DNA of 43,549 bases from Prevotella sp. Its GTDB lineage: Bacteria > Bacillota > Clostridia > Christensenellales > UBA1242. Positions 25,345 to 33,245 of this stretch are shown in pieces (position 1 is the stretch's first letter; the number at the start of each line of letters is the position of its first letter). The position numbers and the translations under genes were made by a program. The stretch spans positions 1 through 43,549 of the forward strand of contig JAMPCO010000009.1 in assembly GCA_023666145.1 (NCBI GenBank). The letters are read 5' to 3'. Below the pieces are notes generated by a model. That model was given only the letters and a program-made list of their open reading frames with translations. It was not told the DNA's origin and ran no database searches.

Positions 25345-26177
25345 TATTTATCCCTCCTGCTGACAATAAAGCGGTTTGACGGTTTATTTTGTTTGCGTGT
25401 CTTTTGACCCAAAGTCTTTTTACCCCACGGAGATACAGGAGAAGCAAATCCGACTGGGGACTTACCTTCACCACCACCATGTGGGTGATCGCATGGATTC
25501 ATTACCACACCACGCACAGTTGGACGAACACCCATATGACGATGACGACCAGCCTTCCCTAAAGACACCAGTTCGTGATCCAAATTACCAATGCGGCCAA
25601 TCGTTGCGTAGCACGCTTCTGGCACACGACGAGTTTCGCCCGATGGCATTTTCAAAATTGCGTAACCGTTATCACGACCAGCCAAAGTGGCGTACATACC
25701 TGCCGAACGCGCAATTTTAGCGCCCGCACCAGGTTGCATTTCGATGTTATGAATCATTGAACCGACCGGGACCGCGGACAATGGCATCGCGTTACCGACC
25801 TTGATTTCGACTTTATCACCCGCAATGATTTTGTCGCCTTTCTTCAAATCTAACGGTGCAATAATGTAACGTTTCTCCCCGTCGACATAATGCAACAAAG
25901 CGATGTTAGCGGTACGGTTCGGATCATACTGAATCGAATCGACCACCGCTGGCACCATGCGTTTATCACGTTTGAAATCAATGATACGATAATGTTGGCG
26001 ATTACCACCACCAATGTGCCGCGTAGTGATGCGACCATAAACGTTACGACCACCAGTTTTTTTTCTGGTCGCCAACAAACTTTTTTCAGGTTGCGCGTTT
26101 TTATCAATTTCGTCGAACGTCGAAACGGTCTTAAAACGTGAACCTGCACTTCTTGGATTAAATCTCTTAATACCCAT
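25344..26177 (-). CDS. rplB: Ribosomal protein L2 (uL2)
   Basis: This 277-residue protein is full length, with [15 protein letters not shown] and the peptidyl-transferase signature [15 protein letters not shown]. It ends in the basic [23 protein letters not shown] segment. Confidence 0.98.
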   Translation of the reverse strand: MGIKRFNPRSAGSRFKTVSTFDEIDKNAQPEKSLLATRKKTGGRNVYGRITTRHIGGGNRQHYRIIDFKRDKRMVPAVVDSIQYDPNRTANIALLHYVDGEKRYIIAPLDLKKGDKIIAGDKVEIKVGNAMPLSAVPVGSMIHNIEMQPGAGAKIARSAGMYATLAGRDNGYAILKMPSGETRRVPEACYATIGRIGNLDHELVSLGKAGRHRHMGVRPTVRGVVMNPCDHPHGGGEGKSPVGFASPVSPWGKKTLGQKTRKQNKPSNRFIVSRRDK

Positions 26178-26189
26178 TCTTTACACTCC

Positions 26190-26480
26190 TTATTGCAAAC
26201 TCTCGAAAAATTCGATTGGTTTGCTCTCCTTTGTTAATTGAATGTAGGCTTTTTTCCATGCCGATTGACGGCCTTCATGTTTGCCTTGACGTTTGACTTT
26301 GCCTTGATAGTTAATGGTTGTTACCTTCTCGACTTTCACACCAAAAATTTCTTCGACAGCTTTTTTAATTTGGGTTTTATCCGCATCTGGATGCACCACA
26401 AATCCATACTTTTTGGCTTTGATTGAGGCGACACTTTTTTCACTTACCAAAGGACGGATAATCACATCATGAGCAATCAT
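26190..26480 (-). CDS. rplW: Ribosomal protein L23 (uL23)
   Basis: This 96-residue protein reads VIIRPLVSEKSVASIKAKKYGFVVHPDADKTQIKKAVEEIFGVKVEKV, the normal L23 at the tunnel exit. The ATG overlaps the rplD stop (ATGA). Confidence 0.97.
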   Translation of the reverse strand: MIAHDVIIRPLVSEKSVASIKAKKYGFVVHPDADKTQIKKAVEEIFGVKVEKVTTINYQGKVKRQGKHEGRQSAWKKAYIQLTKESKPIEFFESLQ

Positions 26481-27106
26481 TTCACACCTCCATATTGTTT
26501 TTCAATGGTTTTAACCGCATTGACCGAAACAACCATCATACGGTGGTTAACCATATCCATGACGGATAATTGTTCTCCAGTAGTCACATCAACGCGCGGG
26601 AGATTTTGTACCGCACGAATAAATTCGACATCGTAAGGATTGACAAAGATTACCGATTGGTTTTCCAATTTCAATTTTTGGATTAAATTAGCCACTAATT
26701 TGGTTTTACCTTCTTTCAGTTTTAGATCCTTAATGACCAACATTTCATGATCAGCCAATTTAGCGGAAATTGCCGAAACAAAAGCCGCTGATTTTTTCTT
26801 TTGGTTGATTTTGGTAGAAAAATCGCGTGGCTTCGGCGCAAAAACAATTCCACCACCCGTAAATTGCGGACCTTTGGTCGTTCCTTGACGCGCATTACCT
26901 GTACCTTTTTGACGGAACGGTTTTTTCTTGTGTCCGCGAACTTCGGACATGGTCAAAGCGGACTTGGTACCTTGACGTTGGTTGTTATTCAAAGCCACCG
27001 CCACTTCGTGAATCAAAATTTCGTTGCGTTCAGCACCGAATACTTCCTTACTGACTTCTAACGTATCAACTGTCTTACCTGTTTTATCAATCACATTGAT
27101 TTTCAT
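26477..27106 (-). CDS. rplD: Ribosomal protein L4 (uL4)
   Basis: This 209-residue protein contains the L4 loop TKSALTMSEVRGHKKKPFRQKGTGNARQGTTKGPQFTGGG. In many bacteria L4 is the autorepressor of this operon; whether it acts on the leader here is untested. ATGA overlap with rplC. Confidence 0.97.
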   Translation of the reverse strand: MKINVIDKTGKTVDTLEVSKEVFGAERNEILIHEVAVALNNNQRQGTKSALTMSEVRGHKKKPFRQKGTGNARQGTTKGPQFTGGGIVFAPKPRDFSTKINQKKKSAAFVSAISAKLADHEMLVIKDLKLKEGKTKLVANLIQKLKLENQSVIFVNPYDVEFIRAVQNLPRVDVTTGEQLSVMDMVNHRMMVVSVNAVKTIEKQYGGVK

Positions 27107-27750
27107 TTGTTACCTCTCATCGCGCTTTTTGCTTCACGGACAGTAACTACCCGACCGCTGGGACCAGGGATGCTACCTTTAATCATCAAGCAATTTTTCG
27201 CAACATCGACTTTTACCACTTGTAAATTTTTCACCGTAACTTGTTCATTACCGTAATGACCAGCCATGTGTTTATTTTTCCACACGCGTCCAGGGAAAGT
27301 ACGACCACCCATTGAACCTTGGGCACGGTGAACAGGACCAGCACCATGACTCATCCGACCACGCGCATTATTCCAACGTTGAATGGCACCAGTGGTTCCA
27401 CGTCCGTGGGTGTTTGCGGTCACATCGACCAAATCACCCGCCGCGAAAATATCACATTTAATCTCTTGACCTAATTGATATTCCGTCGGATTTTCGGTAA
27501 TAAATTCACGTAAAATTTTTTTCGGTGTGACACCAGCCTTTTTGAAATGGCCTTCTTCGGGTTTAATGGTCAAATTTTTCTTTTGCTCAATCGCACCAAT
27601 TTGAATGGCATCATAACCATCAGTTTTTTGCGTTTTAATTTGCGTAACATAATTGGGTGTAGTTTCCACCACAGTCACAGGAATCACTTTACCCGTTTCG
27701 TCGAATAACTGTGTCATGCCAATTTTTTTACCAATCATATATTTTTTCAT
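27103..27750 (-). CDS. rplC: Ribosomal protein L3 (uL3)
   Basis: This 215-residue protein starts MKKYMIGKKIGMTQLFDETGKVIPVTVVE and contains the signature GRMSHGAGPVHRAQGSMGGRTFPGRVWKNKHMAGHYG. Full length, with normal spacing to rpsJ. Confidence 0.98.
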   Translation of the reverse strand: MKKYMIGKKIGMTQLFDETGKVIPVTVVETTPNYVTQIKTQKTDGYDAIQIGAIEQKKNLTIKPEEGHFKKAGVTPKKILREFITENPTEYQLGQEIKCDIFAAGDLVDVTANTHGRGTTGAIQRWNNARGRMSHGAGPVHRAQGSMGGRTFPGRVWKNKHMAGHYGNEQVTVKNLQVVKVDVAKNCLMIKGSIPGPSGRVVTVREAKSAMRGNK

Positions 27751-27762
27751 CGTGCACTACCC

Positions 27763-28077
27763 TCACAGTTTAACTTGGATGTCCACGCCCGCAGGCATTT
27801 CCAAACGCGTTAACGCTTCAACGACTTTTTGGTTTGGATTGTAAATATCAACCAAACGTTTGTGAGTGCGTGATTCAAATTGTTCACGGCTATCTTTGTA
27901 TTTGTGCGGACTGCGAATCACCGTCACCACTTCACGGACGGTTGGCATCGGCACGGGCCCAACAATTTTAGCCCCGTTTCGTTCTGCAATTTCACGGACA
28001 CGACCACACGCCGCATCAACGGCTTGGTAGTCATAGCCAGACAATCGCACACGAATTTTTTGTTTCTGTTCTGCCAT
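27763..28077 (-). CDS. rpsJ: Ribosomal protein S10 (uS10), first gene of the operon
   Basis: This 104-residue protein reads QKIRVRLSGYDYQAVDAACGRVREIAERNGAKIVGPVPMPT and ends VDIQVKL. ATG 28077 has a strong AAGGAGAAG ribosome site. An in-frame extension upstream runs through the leader hairpin and lacks homology. It is the promoter-proximal gene of the 24-gene unit. Confidence 0.97.
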   Translation of the reverse strand: MAEQKQKIRVRLSGYDYQAVDAACGRVREIAERNGAKIVGPVPMPTVREVVTVIRSPHKYKDSREQFESRTHKRLVDIYNPNQKVVEALTRLEMPAGVDIQVKL

Positions 28078-28113
28078 TTTCTTCTCCTTAAAAATTTTAT
28101 CATCTTTGGGTTT

Positions 28114-28154
28114 CCTGTTATTGGCCGTGTGTTTCTTTTTTAACACGTAACAGG
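28114..28154 (-). promoter_or_regulatory. Imperfect stem-loop in the S10 operon leader
   Basis: On the minus strand, CCTGTTA (28148-28154) pairs with TAACAGG (28114-28120) as a 7-bp outer stem. CGTGT (28143-28147) pairs with ACACG (28126-28130) inside it, leaving a one-sided GCCAA bulge and an A-rich loop. It lies within the ~90-nt leader between promoter and rpsJ, where ribosomal autoregulators usually sit. The regulatory role is inference. Confidence 0.5.
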
Positions 28155-28175
28155 CTTGCCAAACGCAGATTTAAT

Positions 28176-28204
28176 ATTATACTTTTTTAAGTTCGGTATG
28201 TCAA
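28176..28204 (-). promoter_or_regulatory. Perfect-consensus promoter of the S10-spc operon
   Basis: The elements are TTGACA (28199-28204), exactly 17 bp, and TATAAT (28176-28181). The -35 begins 3 bp after the stop of the upstream gene. It is the only fully consensus promoter found in the window. Confidence 0.95.
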
Positions 28205-28207
28205 CAC

Positions 28208-30418
28208 CTATTCTTGACTTTGGCGTAATTGATGTTTCATCGTCCCTGCCGCAGCACCAGCCATCACTGCCCCCGTGAACAAAATTACAGCGGTGATAAA
28301 ATATGGCAATGAGTTTTTATTTAAGATTCCCGTACTATTGTTATAAACGGCGGTATTATCAATCACAACCAAACTTTGATAATCATTTTGCAAAGCGCTC
28401 AGTGTGGAATTGATTTTGGCATTGGTCACCAAATCATCCGCGTTCGCGATGATTAAATGCAGATTGACAAATAATTGGTCGTATTCACTGGCTTGATAAT
28501 CTTTGATGTCCAAATCTTGACAAATTGACACCCAAGTGTTGATCCGTATCAAATTATCGGTCAAGGTGACTTCCCGTAAATCGGCGCGGGCATTTTCCAA
28601 AGCGCGACGCACTGATGAAATTGATAAATTGTGTGCAGTAATTTGTCGGGCATACGCTAAACAATCTTGCAAGTTTTGCCAACTGTCAGCGGTATAATTG
28701 CTGCGGTTCAACGCTTCACAAGCGGTAATTGCGGTGCGTAACTGTCCCTCCACATCAACCTCTAACGATTCAAATTTATCGCGTAAATTACGCAATACCA
28801 AATTTCCCGTTTCATTATCAATGTTAAGGTAATGAGCCACTAAAAACTCTGCACTGCTGACCAATTCACTGATGTCATCAATTAAATGATCATCGGTGGA
28901 CTCTGCCAAGTCACTTAAATCCAATTGATAAATATCACTGATTAGATTTTGTAATCCAACATACCAATTAGTACTTTCCAAAATTTGTTGGTCACCCGTA
29001 CCACTTAAAGCCGAGTCAATTTGCTTTGTCGCTGTTTGTAATTTTTGTACTGCGTCATCAACAACGTATTGGTACGCAGTTTCGGTATCAACCATTGCGG
29101 CATGATCATAAAGCATCTTAAAATTTTCCCAGCAATCAAAGGTCAGTCGCAACCGCACATCTGCATCATACAAATAAACTTCTGCGTCGGTTAAAGCCTC
29201 TTTCAACGCATCAATTGAGTCCGTGTCGGCTTTATCCGTACTTTGGTAAATTGCTTTACATTCAATCCCTGGTAGTATCTCACTCCATTCTAAAAACGGT
29301 GTTGCTGAATCGACATCGGCAAACAAATCATTGTAATCTGGTTCGACAAATTCGCCTTGCGGGTTGCGGTAAACGTATGCCGTTGCGGTTTTATTCCCTT
29401 CCGCAACAAATGTGACCAAATATGCATTTGTGTACACTGGTACGGTTGTTAACCAACCCACGGGCTTACTGAGTACATTGGTGAAAATTAACTCATTATT
29501 AAAACTATTCGCACCAACAGCCGTTACCGTCGATGGCACATACATTTTATCCGCAGCCCGTTTGCCCCATGCCCAATCCATAATTTGGGTGACTCCAGTG
29601 GGAACATTCGCTCCACGTCCGCCCAAAACCAAGGTATCATTATCAGTAGTAGTTTTGGTTAATAAGCAACCACCCTGCACTTGATAGGTCGAATTTGCGG
29701 CGGTAACCACAAAATCAGTCAACGCCGTAAGGTCAGCCAACACGCGCCGCGTATCGTCGGTCAAACGGACATCATCCGCCAATTTCAAGGTTGTAACATT
29801 CAAACAATCTGCAAAACATTTGTCACCCAAAATGCCATTGCCATTTAATTCAATTGTTTCCAAAGCCAAACAACCTTGAAAAGCACCGTTTTGTACGAAT
29901 TGGACACTGGCAGGAAATTGAATCGACTGTAAGGCCACACAATTTTTGAAAGCGTAGGCTTCGATGTGGGCTACCCCTTGTCCCAATTGTACCGTATTTA
30001 ACGCGGTACATCCAGAAAAGGCACCTTTTTGTTTTTTAGCATCACCCGCGATTTTGGTGACACTGTCGGGTAAAGTTACCGCTGTCAACGTACGATGATT
30101 GGTAAAAGCATTGACACCAATGGTGGTTACGGGATAATTTTTACCACCGTAATTAACACTGGCTGGAATTACGCATTGCGTGGCGTCGGGATCCACAGAT
30201 TTAACAATCGTCACTGCACCATCATCGAGCGTGTAATAAAATTGTCCGTCGGCATACCAATGGTAATTGTTTGTATCATCCCGACCAAAGACGACAAAAA
30301 TGCATAAGCCAGCGACCAAAACCAACAGGATGCCCGAAAGGAAAAACAAAAACCGCATTACAGTTACCGTATTGCTTTTGATATAAATCTTATGTGGGTT
30401 TTCGTTCAACGCTTCCAT
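28208..30418 (-). CDS. Surface protein with BspA-type leucine-rich repeats and FIVAR-like helices, anchored at both ends
   Basis: This 736-residue protein has an N-terminal membrane helix (about 20-42) followed by BspA/LRR_5 repeats with the typical cadence (VTTIGVNAF, LTAVTLPDSVTKI, GAFSGCTALNTVQLGQGVAHIEAYAFKNC, LQSIQFPASVQFVQNGAFQGC) to about residue 240. A mixed region follows. The long helical part contains FIVAR-like repeats (NRSNYTADSWQNLQDCLAYARQI...ALENARADLREV). The C-terminal membrane helix (YFITAVILFTGAVMAGAAAG) has a short basic tail. The N-terminal charges suggest a loop displayed outside and tethered at both ends. ATG 30418 has AAGGGG, formed by the stop region of the preceding gene. 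Binding or adhesion is an inference from the domain types. Confidence 0.8.
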   Translation of the reverse strand: MEALNENPHKIYIKSNTVTVMRFLFFLSGILLVLVAGLCIFVVFGRDDTNNYHWYADGQFYYTLDDGAVTIVKSVDPDATQCVIPASVNYGGKNYPVTTIGVNAFTNHRTLTAVTLPDSVTKIAGDAKKQKGAFSGCTALNTVQLGQGVAHIEAYAFKNCVALQSIQFPASVQFVQNGAFQGCLALETIELNGNGILGDKCFADCLNVTTLKLADDVRLTDDTRRVLADLTALTDFVVTAANSTYQVQGGCLLTKTTTDNDTLVLGGRGANVPTGVTQIMDWAWGKRAADKMYVPSTVTAVGANSFNNELIFTNVLSKPVGWLTTVPVYTNAYLVTFVAEGNKTATAYVYRNPQGEFVEPDYNDLFADVDSATPFLEWSEILPGIECKAIYQSTDKADTDSIDALKEALTDAEVYLYDADVRLRLTFDCWENFKMLYDHAAMVDTETAYQYVVDDAVQKLQTATKQIDSALSGTGDQQILESTNWYVGLQNLISDIYQLDLSDLAESTDDHLIDDISELVSSAEFLVAHYLNIDNETGNLVLRNLRDKFESLEVDVEGQLRTAITACEALNRSNYTADSWQNLQDCLAYARQITAHNLSISSVRRALENARADLREVTLTDNLIRINTWVSICQDLDIKDYQASEYDQLFVNLHLIIANADDLVTNAKINSTLSALQNDYQSLVVIDNTAVYNNSTGILNKNSLPYFITAVILFTGAVMAGAAAGTMKHQLRQSQE

Positions 30419-30427
30419 GCCCACCCC

Positions 30428-30805
30428 TTAGACGTAGAAGATCTTCATATTCAACATGAATGAAATGGCTTGAATTAAATAGGACAGGTTGATGTGAATA
30501 TTTTTGGGGGTACAATCAATCACGATGTTATTACCTTCTTTGCGGCAGCCGTATTGTTTTAAGATTGCCACCAAATTTTTAATGACATCGGGTTCGGATA
30601 AGACAAAAATTTCGTCTAACTCTTTCAAGGTAGCACCTTCATCACTCAAATAAAAGCGCCCGTCATTGGAAACAATTAAATAAATTTCATACAAGCCTGA
30701 ATCGGTCTTATACATCGGAACGGCAATCGGATACTTCTGGTTATTGATTTTACCAACCTTAATTTTGTCACGAAAAAAGTTTTCTAATTGTTCTTCTAAT
30801 TTCAT
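30428..30805 (-). CDS. DUF1828-like small protein
   Basis: This 125-residue soluble protein has the pattern YEIYLIVSNDGRFYLSDEGATLKELDEIF, like the DUF1828 domain (D-G-x-x-x-L-S-D-x-G-x-T-L). The rest, VIKNLVAILKQYGC..., also fits. The function is unknown; members are often found near mobile or toxin-antitoxin-like genes, but nothing of that kind is here. ATG 30805 lies 7 bp after TATACT, so the message should be leaderless. It is followed 9 bp later by the BspA-type surface gene and probably co-transcribed. Confidence 0.6.
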   Translation of the reverse strand: MKLEEQLENFFRDKIKVGKINNQKYPIAVPMYKTDSGLYEIYLIVSNDGRFYLSDEGATLKELDEIFVLSEPDVIKNLVAILKQYGCRKEGNNIVIDCTPKNIHINLSYLIQAISFMLNMKIFYV

Positions 30806-30812
30806 ACAACTT

Positions 30813-30841
30813 AGTATATAACAATCTTGAAATAATTTCAA
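30813..30841 (-). promoter_or_regulatory. Leaderless-type promoter of the DUF1828-like gene and surface protein
   Basis: The elements are TTGAAA (30836-30841), a 17-bp spacer and TATACT (30813-30818), then 7 bp to the ATG at 30805. Confidence 0.75.
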
Positions 30842-30918
30842 ATATATTTTATAAATCTGTCAAAACAGAGTTTACACAATGTTTTCGGCTACTGTTTTTT
30901 TTGTCAGCATATTTATAA

Positions 30919-31716
30919 TTGTTGACAAGTTTTTTACAGGATTTTTTAAGCGCAGGTCAAGACGGATTACAGTTAATTGCGACCGCAGTTTTACCCGTCT
31001 TATTTCCCTTTTTTGTTTTGACTACCTTGATTCTGAATTTGACCACCGCCACCAAACCGTGGTTGGTGGCTGCCTTAGCCTATTGCTCTGGGTATCCCAA
31101 TGGTGCACGTTTAACCCAAAATCTATATTTACAACACCGTTTGAATTTACCGCAAGCCCAACATTTGTTGATTATCACTGCCACGCCCAGTCCAATTTTT
31201 GTCATTGCCACGGCGGGTACCGTTTTTTTGCAAGATACACTGCTGGGCTGTGTAATCATGATTTGTGCCGTGGTTGCCGCTTTATTAAATGGCAGTTTAT
31301 GGCGACTTTATGCTTTCCCCAAGGCAACACCACCTGCTTCATCACCAAATATCATAGCGCAAACTACCCAACAACCGCCACGCTTCATGTCAGCGTTCAG
31401 CGACGCACTGACTAGTGCCACCACTGCCATTATTAATGTTTGTGGTGTCGTTTTATTTTTTTACATTACAGCGCGACTTTTGCACTTACCGACGGAATTG
31501 GCAGGTTTGTTGGAAATGACCACGGGTGTTGCCGCCACCACTAACCCACTTTTAATCCAATTTTTTGTCACTTTTGGTGGCTTGTCGGTCGCCATGCAAC
31601 AACAAATCTTTATGCAAAATTTTCACATCAAATTTGGAACTTATTTGGCTTATAAAATCACGCACGCACTTTTGGCCTGCGCTTTGCTGTCATTGTATTT
31701 GTTATTTTTGAATTAA
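30919..31716 (+). CDS. YlbJ-like membrane protein (nucleoside-recognition/Gate fold), start uncertain
   Basis: This protein of about 265 residues has several membrane helices and the YlbJ-type signature LFPFFVLTTLIL ... AYCSGYPNGARLTQNLYLQHRLNLPQAQHLLIITATPSPIFVIATAG. YlbJ proteins are membrane proteins linked to sporulation in Bacillus, but the Gate domain is wider than that. Only TTG starts (30919, 30922) are available in this frame; a TAA precedes them. A different frame from ATG 30879 encodes a hydrophobic helix that would suit the missing N-terminal segment, so a frame break or a non-standard start is possible. The 3' end overlaps rsmD by 15 bp. Confidence 0.7.
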   Translation: MLTSFLQDFLSAGQDGLQLIATAVLPVLFPFFVLTTLILNLTTATKPWLVAALAYCSGYPNGARLTQNLYLQHRLNLPQAQHLLIITATPSPIFVIATAGTVFLQDTLLGCVIMICAVVAALLNGSLWRLYAFPKATPPASSPNIIAQTTQQPPRFMSAFSDALTSATTAIINVCGVVLFFYITARLLHLPTELAGLLEMTTGVAATTNPLLIQFFVTFGGLSVAMQQQIFMQNFHIKFGTYLAYKITHALLACALLSLYLLFLN

Positions 31717-32193
31717 ATAAATCCATGTCCGTCCATAGTGACGTGCAACTAAAATTTGAGGATGTTCAAACTCACGGTCGGTTTCAAAGACAATTAACCC
31801 GTGTTGAATGGCGTTAATTGCCCGACTGCCATAATCACTGTTGTATGGTGGGTCTAAAAAAATTAAATCGTATTTACCATTCAAAACAGCCAGATAATTT
31901 TTTTGAGTTACCGTACAATTACGCCACGTTTGTCCCAAATTCTTTTTTACCACCACTAACGCCGCCGCATCAAGGTCGTTAAAATGCACGAACTTGGCGC
32001 CGCGTGATAAGCATTCAATGCCGTACGCCCCCGTTCCCGCAAATAAATCGAGCACACGGATGCCGTTAAAATCCAAATAATTACTGAGCAAATTAAAAAC
32101 ATTCTCTTTGACACGGTCCGTCGTCGGTCGCGTGGTCGGCGTAAAATATTCCACTAATTTTTTGCCACGGTGGCTGCCTGCAATAATCCGCAT
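31702..32193 (-). CDS. rsmD: 16S rRNA (guanine966-N2)-methyltransferase
   Basis: This 163-residue protein starts MRIIAGSHRGKKL and contains RPTTDRVKENVFNLL, the SAM-binding VLDLFAGTGAYGIECLSRGA and the catalytic DPPYNSDY. These are the full set of RsmD motifs; the protein is slightly shorter than usual (~185). It is transcribed divergently from alr from a start only 20 bp away. TATGAT lies 5 bp from the ATG, with TTGAAT 18 bp further upstream inside alr. Confidence 0.93.
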   Translation of the reverse strand: MRIIAGSHRGKKLVEYFTPTTRPTTDRVKENVFNLLSNYLDFNGIRVLDLFAGTGAYGIECLSRGAKFVHFNDLDAAALVVVKKNLGQTWRNCTVTQKNYLAVLNGKYDLIFLDPPYNSDYGSRAINAIQHGLIVFETDREFEHPQILVARHYGRTWIYLIQK

Positions 32194-32208
32194 ATTTAAT
32201 CATATATC
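32179..32208 (+). promoter_or_regulatory. Probable promoter of alr
   Basis: TATATC (32203-32208) lies 5 bp before the alr ATG. A weak TGCAAT (32179-32184) lies 18 bp further upstream, inside rsmD. Confidence 0.45.
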
Positions 32209-32228
32209 AAATTATGTTATCCATTCAA
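32199..32228 (-). promoter_or_regulatory. Leaderless-type promoter of rsmD
   Basis: The elements are TTGAAT (32223-32228, inside alr codons 4-5), an 18-bp spacer and TATGAT (32199-32204), then 5 bp to the ATG at 32193. It overlaps the alr -10 by two bases. Confidence 0.65.
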
Positions 32229-33245
32229 GTCAATTTGCACACGATTGTTAAAAATGTGGCAACCATTAAAAAACAACTGCGCCCAGGTACACGGTTTTGT
32301 GCCGTTGTGAAAGCCAACGCCTACGGATTAGGCATTGCGCGGATTAGCAAATTATTGGCACCATTTGTCGATTGTTTTGCGGTGGCTGCGGTTAGCGAAG
32401 GCATCACACTGCGGCAAATTGGCATTCGGCAAGACATTTTGCTGTTTGGTGTTTGTGAAGATGTGGAAGCCGCGGTCAAACACAATTTAATCATTACGGT
32501 GGAAAGTTTGGCACAAGCACGCGCTTTACAAAAAAACAATCTCCACCCGCGCATCCACTTAGCGGTCAACACTGGCATGAACCGCTATGGTTTAAGTTCG
32601 GTACATGAATTGCGCGAAACTTTGCAGTTACTTTGTCACGAACGGGTGGAAGGCATTTATACGCATTTAGCGTACGAAAGCGACCACAGTGAAGAAATCA
32701 AAGTCGCTTTGGAACGCTTCCAGAAGTTAACCCACATTTGTCAGCAATACTTTCCGCACGTGATGATACACGCAGGTTGCAGTGGTGTCATCGCTTATCC
32801 GCCCGCCCACTTTGATATGGTCCGCATCGGCAAAGCCCTTTACGGCGGAGTGAGTGGAACACAAACGGCGTTGACCGTTACATCACACATTGTGGCCGTA
32901 AAAAAGATCAAAGCGGGCAGCACCATTGGTTACAATGGTACTTTTGTCGCACCACATACGATGGTAATTGGGGTCGTCCGTGGTGGTTACGCCAATGGCA
33001 TTTTTCCACAATTCAGCGGTACCGTGAGTGTTCAGGTTGGTAAACATATTTGCCCCATCGTGGGGCGTGTTTGCATGGATTGTTTTTTCGTTGACGTCAG
33101 TAAAGTTACTAATCCCCTTTCCCAGCGCGTCACCATTGTCGCCCCACAACCTGGGCAAACTTTGTTGGAATTATCCCACCAAGCCAACATGATAACTTGT
33201 CACCTGATTCATGGGTTGGCAGCCGCACACCACCAGCATGATTAA
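32214..33245 (+). CDS. alr: Alanine racemase
   Basis: This 343-residue PLP enzyme supplies D-alanine for peptidoglycan. The PLP-binding Lys is in FCAVVKANAYGLG. The substrate region HLAVNTGMNRYGL and the second catalytic Tyr in GYNGTF are present, followed by GRVCMDCFFVDV. It is shorter than the usual 360-390 residues. It ends on TTAA (33242-33245), shared with the convergent giant gene. Confidence 0.95.
   Translation: MLSIQVNLHTIVKNVATIKKQLRPGTRFCAVVKANAYGLGIARISKLLAPFVDCFAVAAVSEGITLRQIGIRQDILLFGVCEDVEAAVKHNLIITVESLAQARALQKNNLHPRIHLAVNTGMNRYGLSSVHELRETLQLLCHERVEGIYTHLAYESDHSEEIKVALERFQKLTHICQQYFPHVMIHAGCSGVIAYPPAHFDMVRIGKALYGGVSGTQTALTVTSHIVAVKKIKAGSTIGYNGTFVAPHTMVIGVVRGGYANGIFPQFSGTVSVQVGKHICPIVGRVCMDCFFVDVSKVTNPLSQRVTIVAPQPGQTLLELSHQANMITCHLIHGLAAAHHQHD

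Noticed and set aside
30919..30940. Programmed -1 frameshift at the T6A tract of the YlbJ-like gene
   Set aside because: The needed shift from the helix-coding frame to the YlbJ frame is in the +1 direction, so a classic T-TTT-TTA -1 site would not achieve it. I keep only a start or frame uncertainty.
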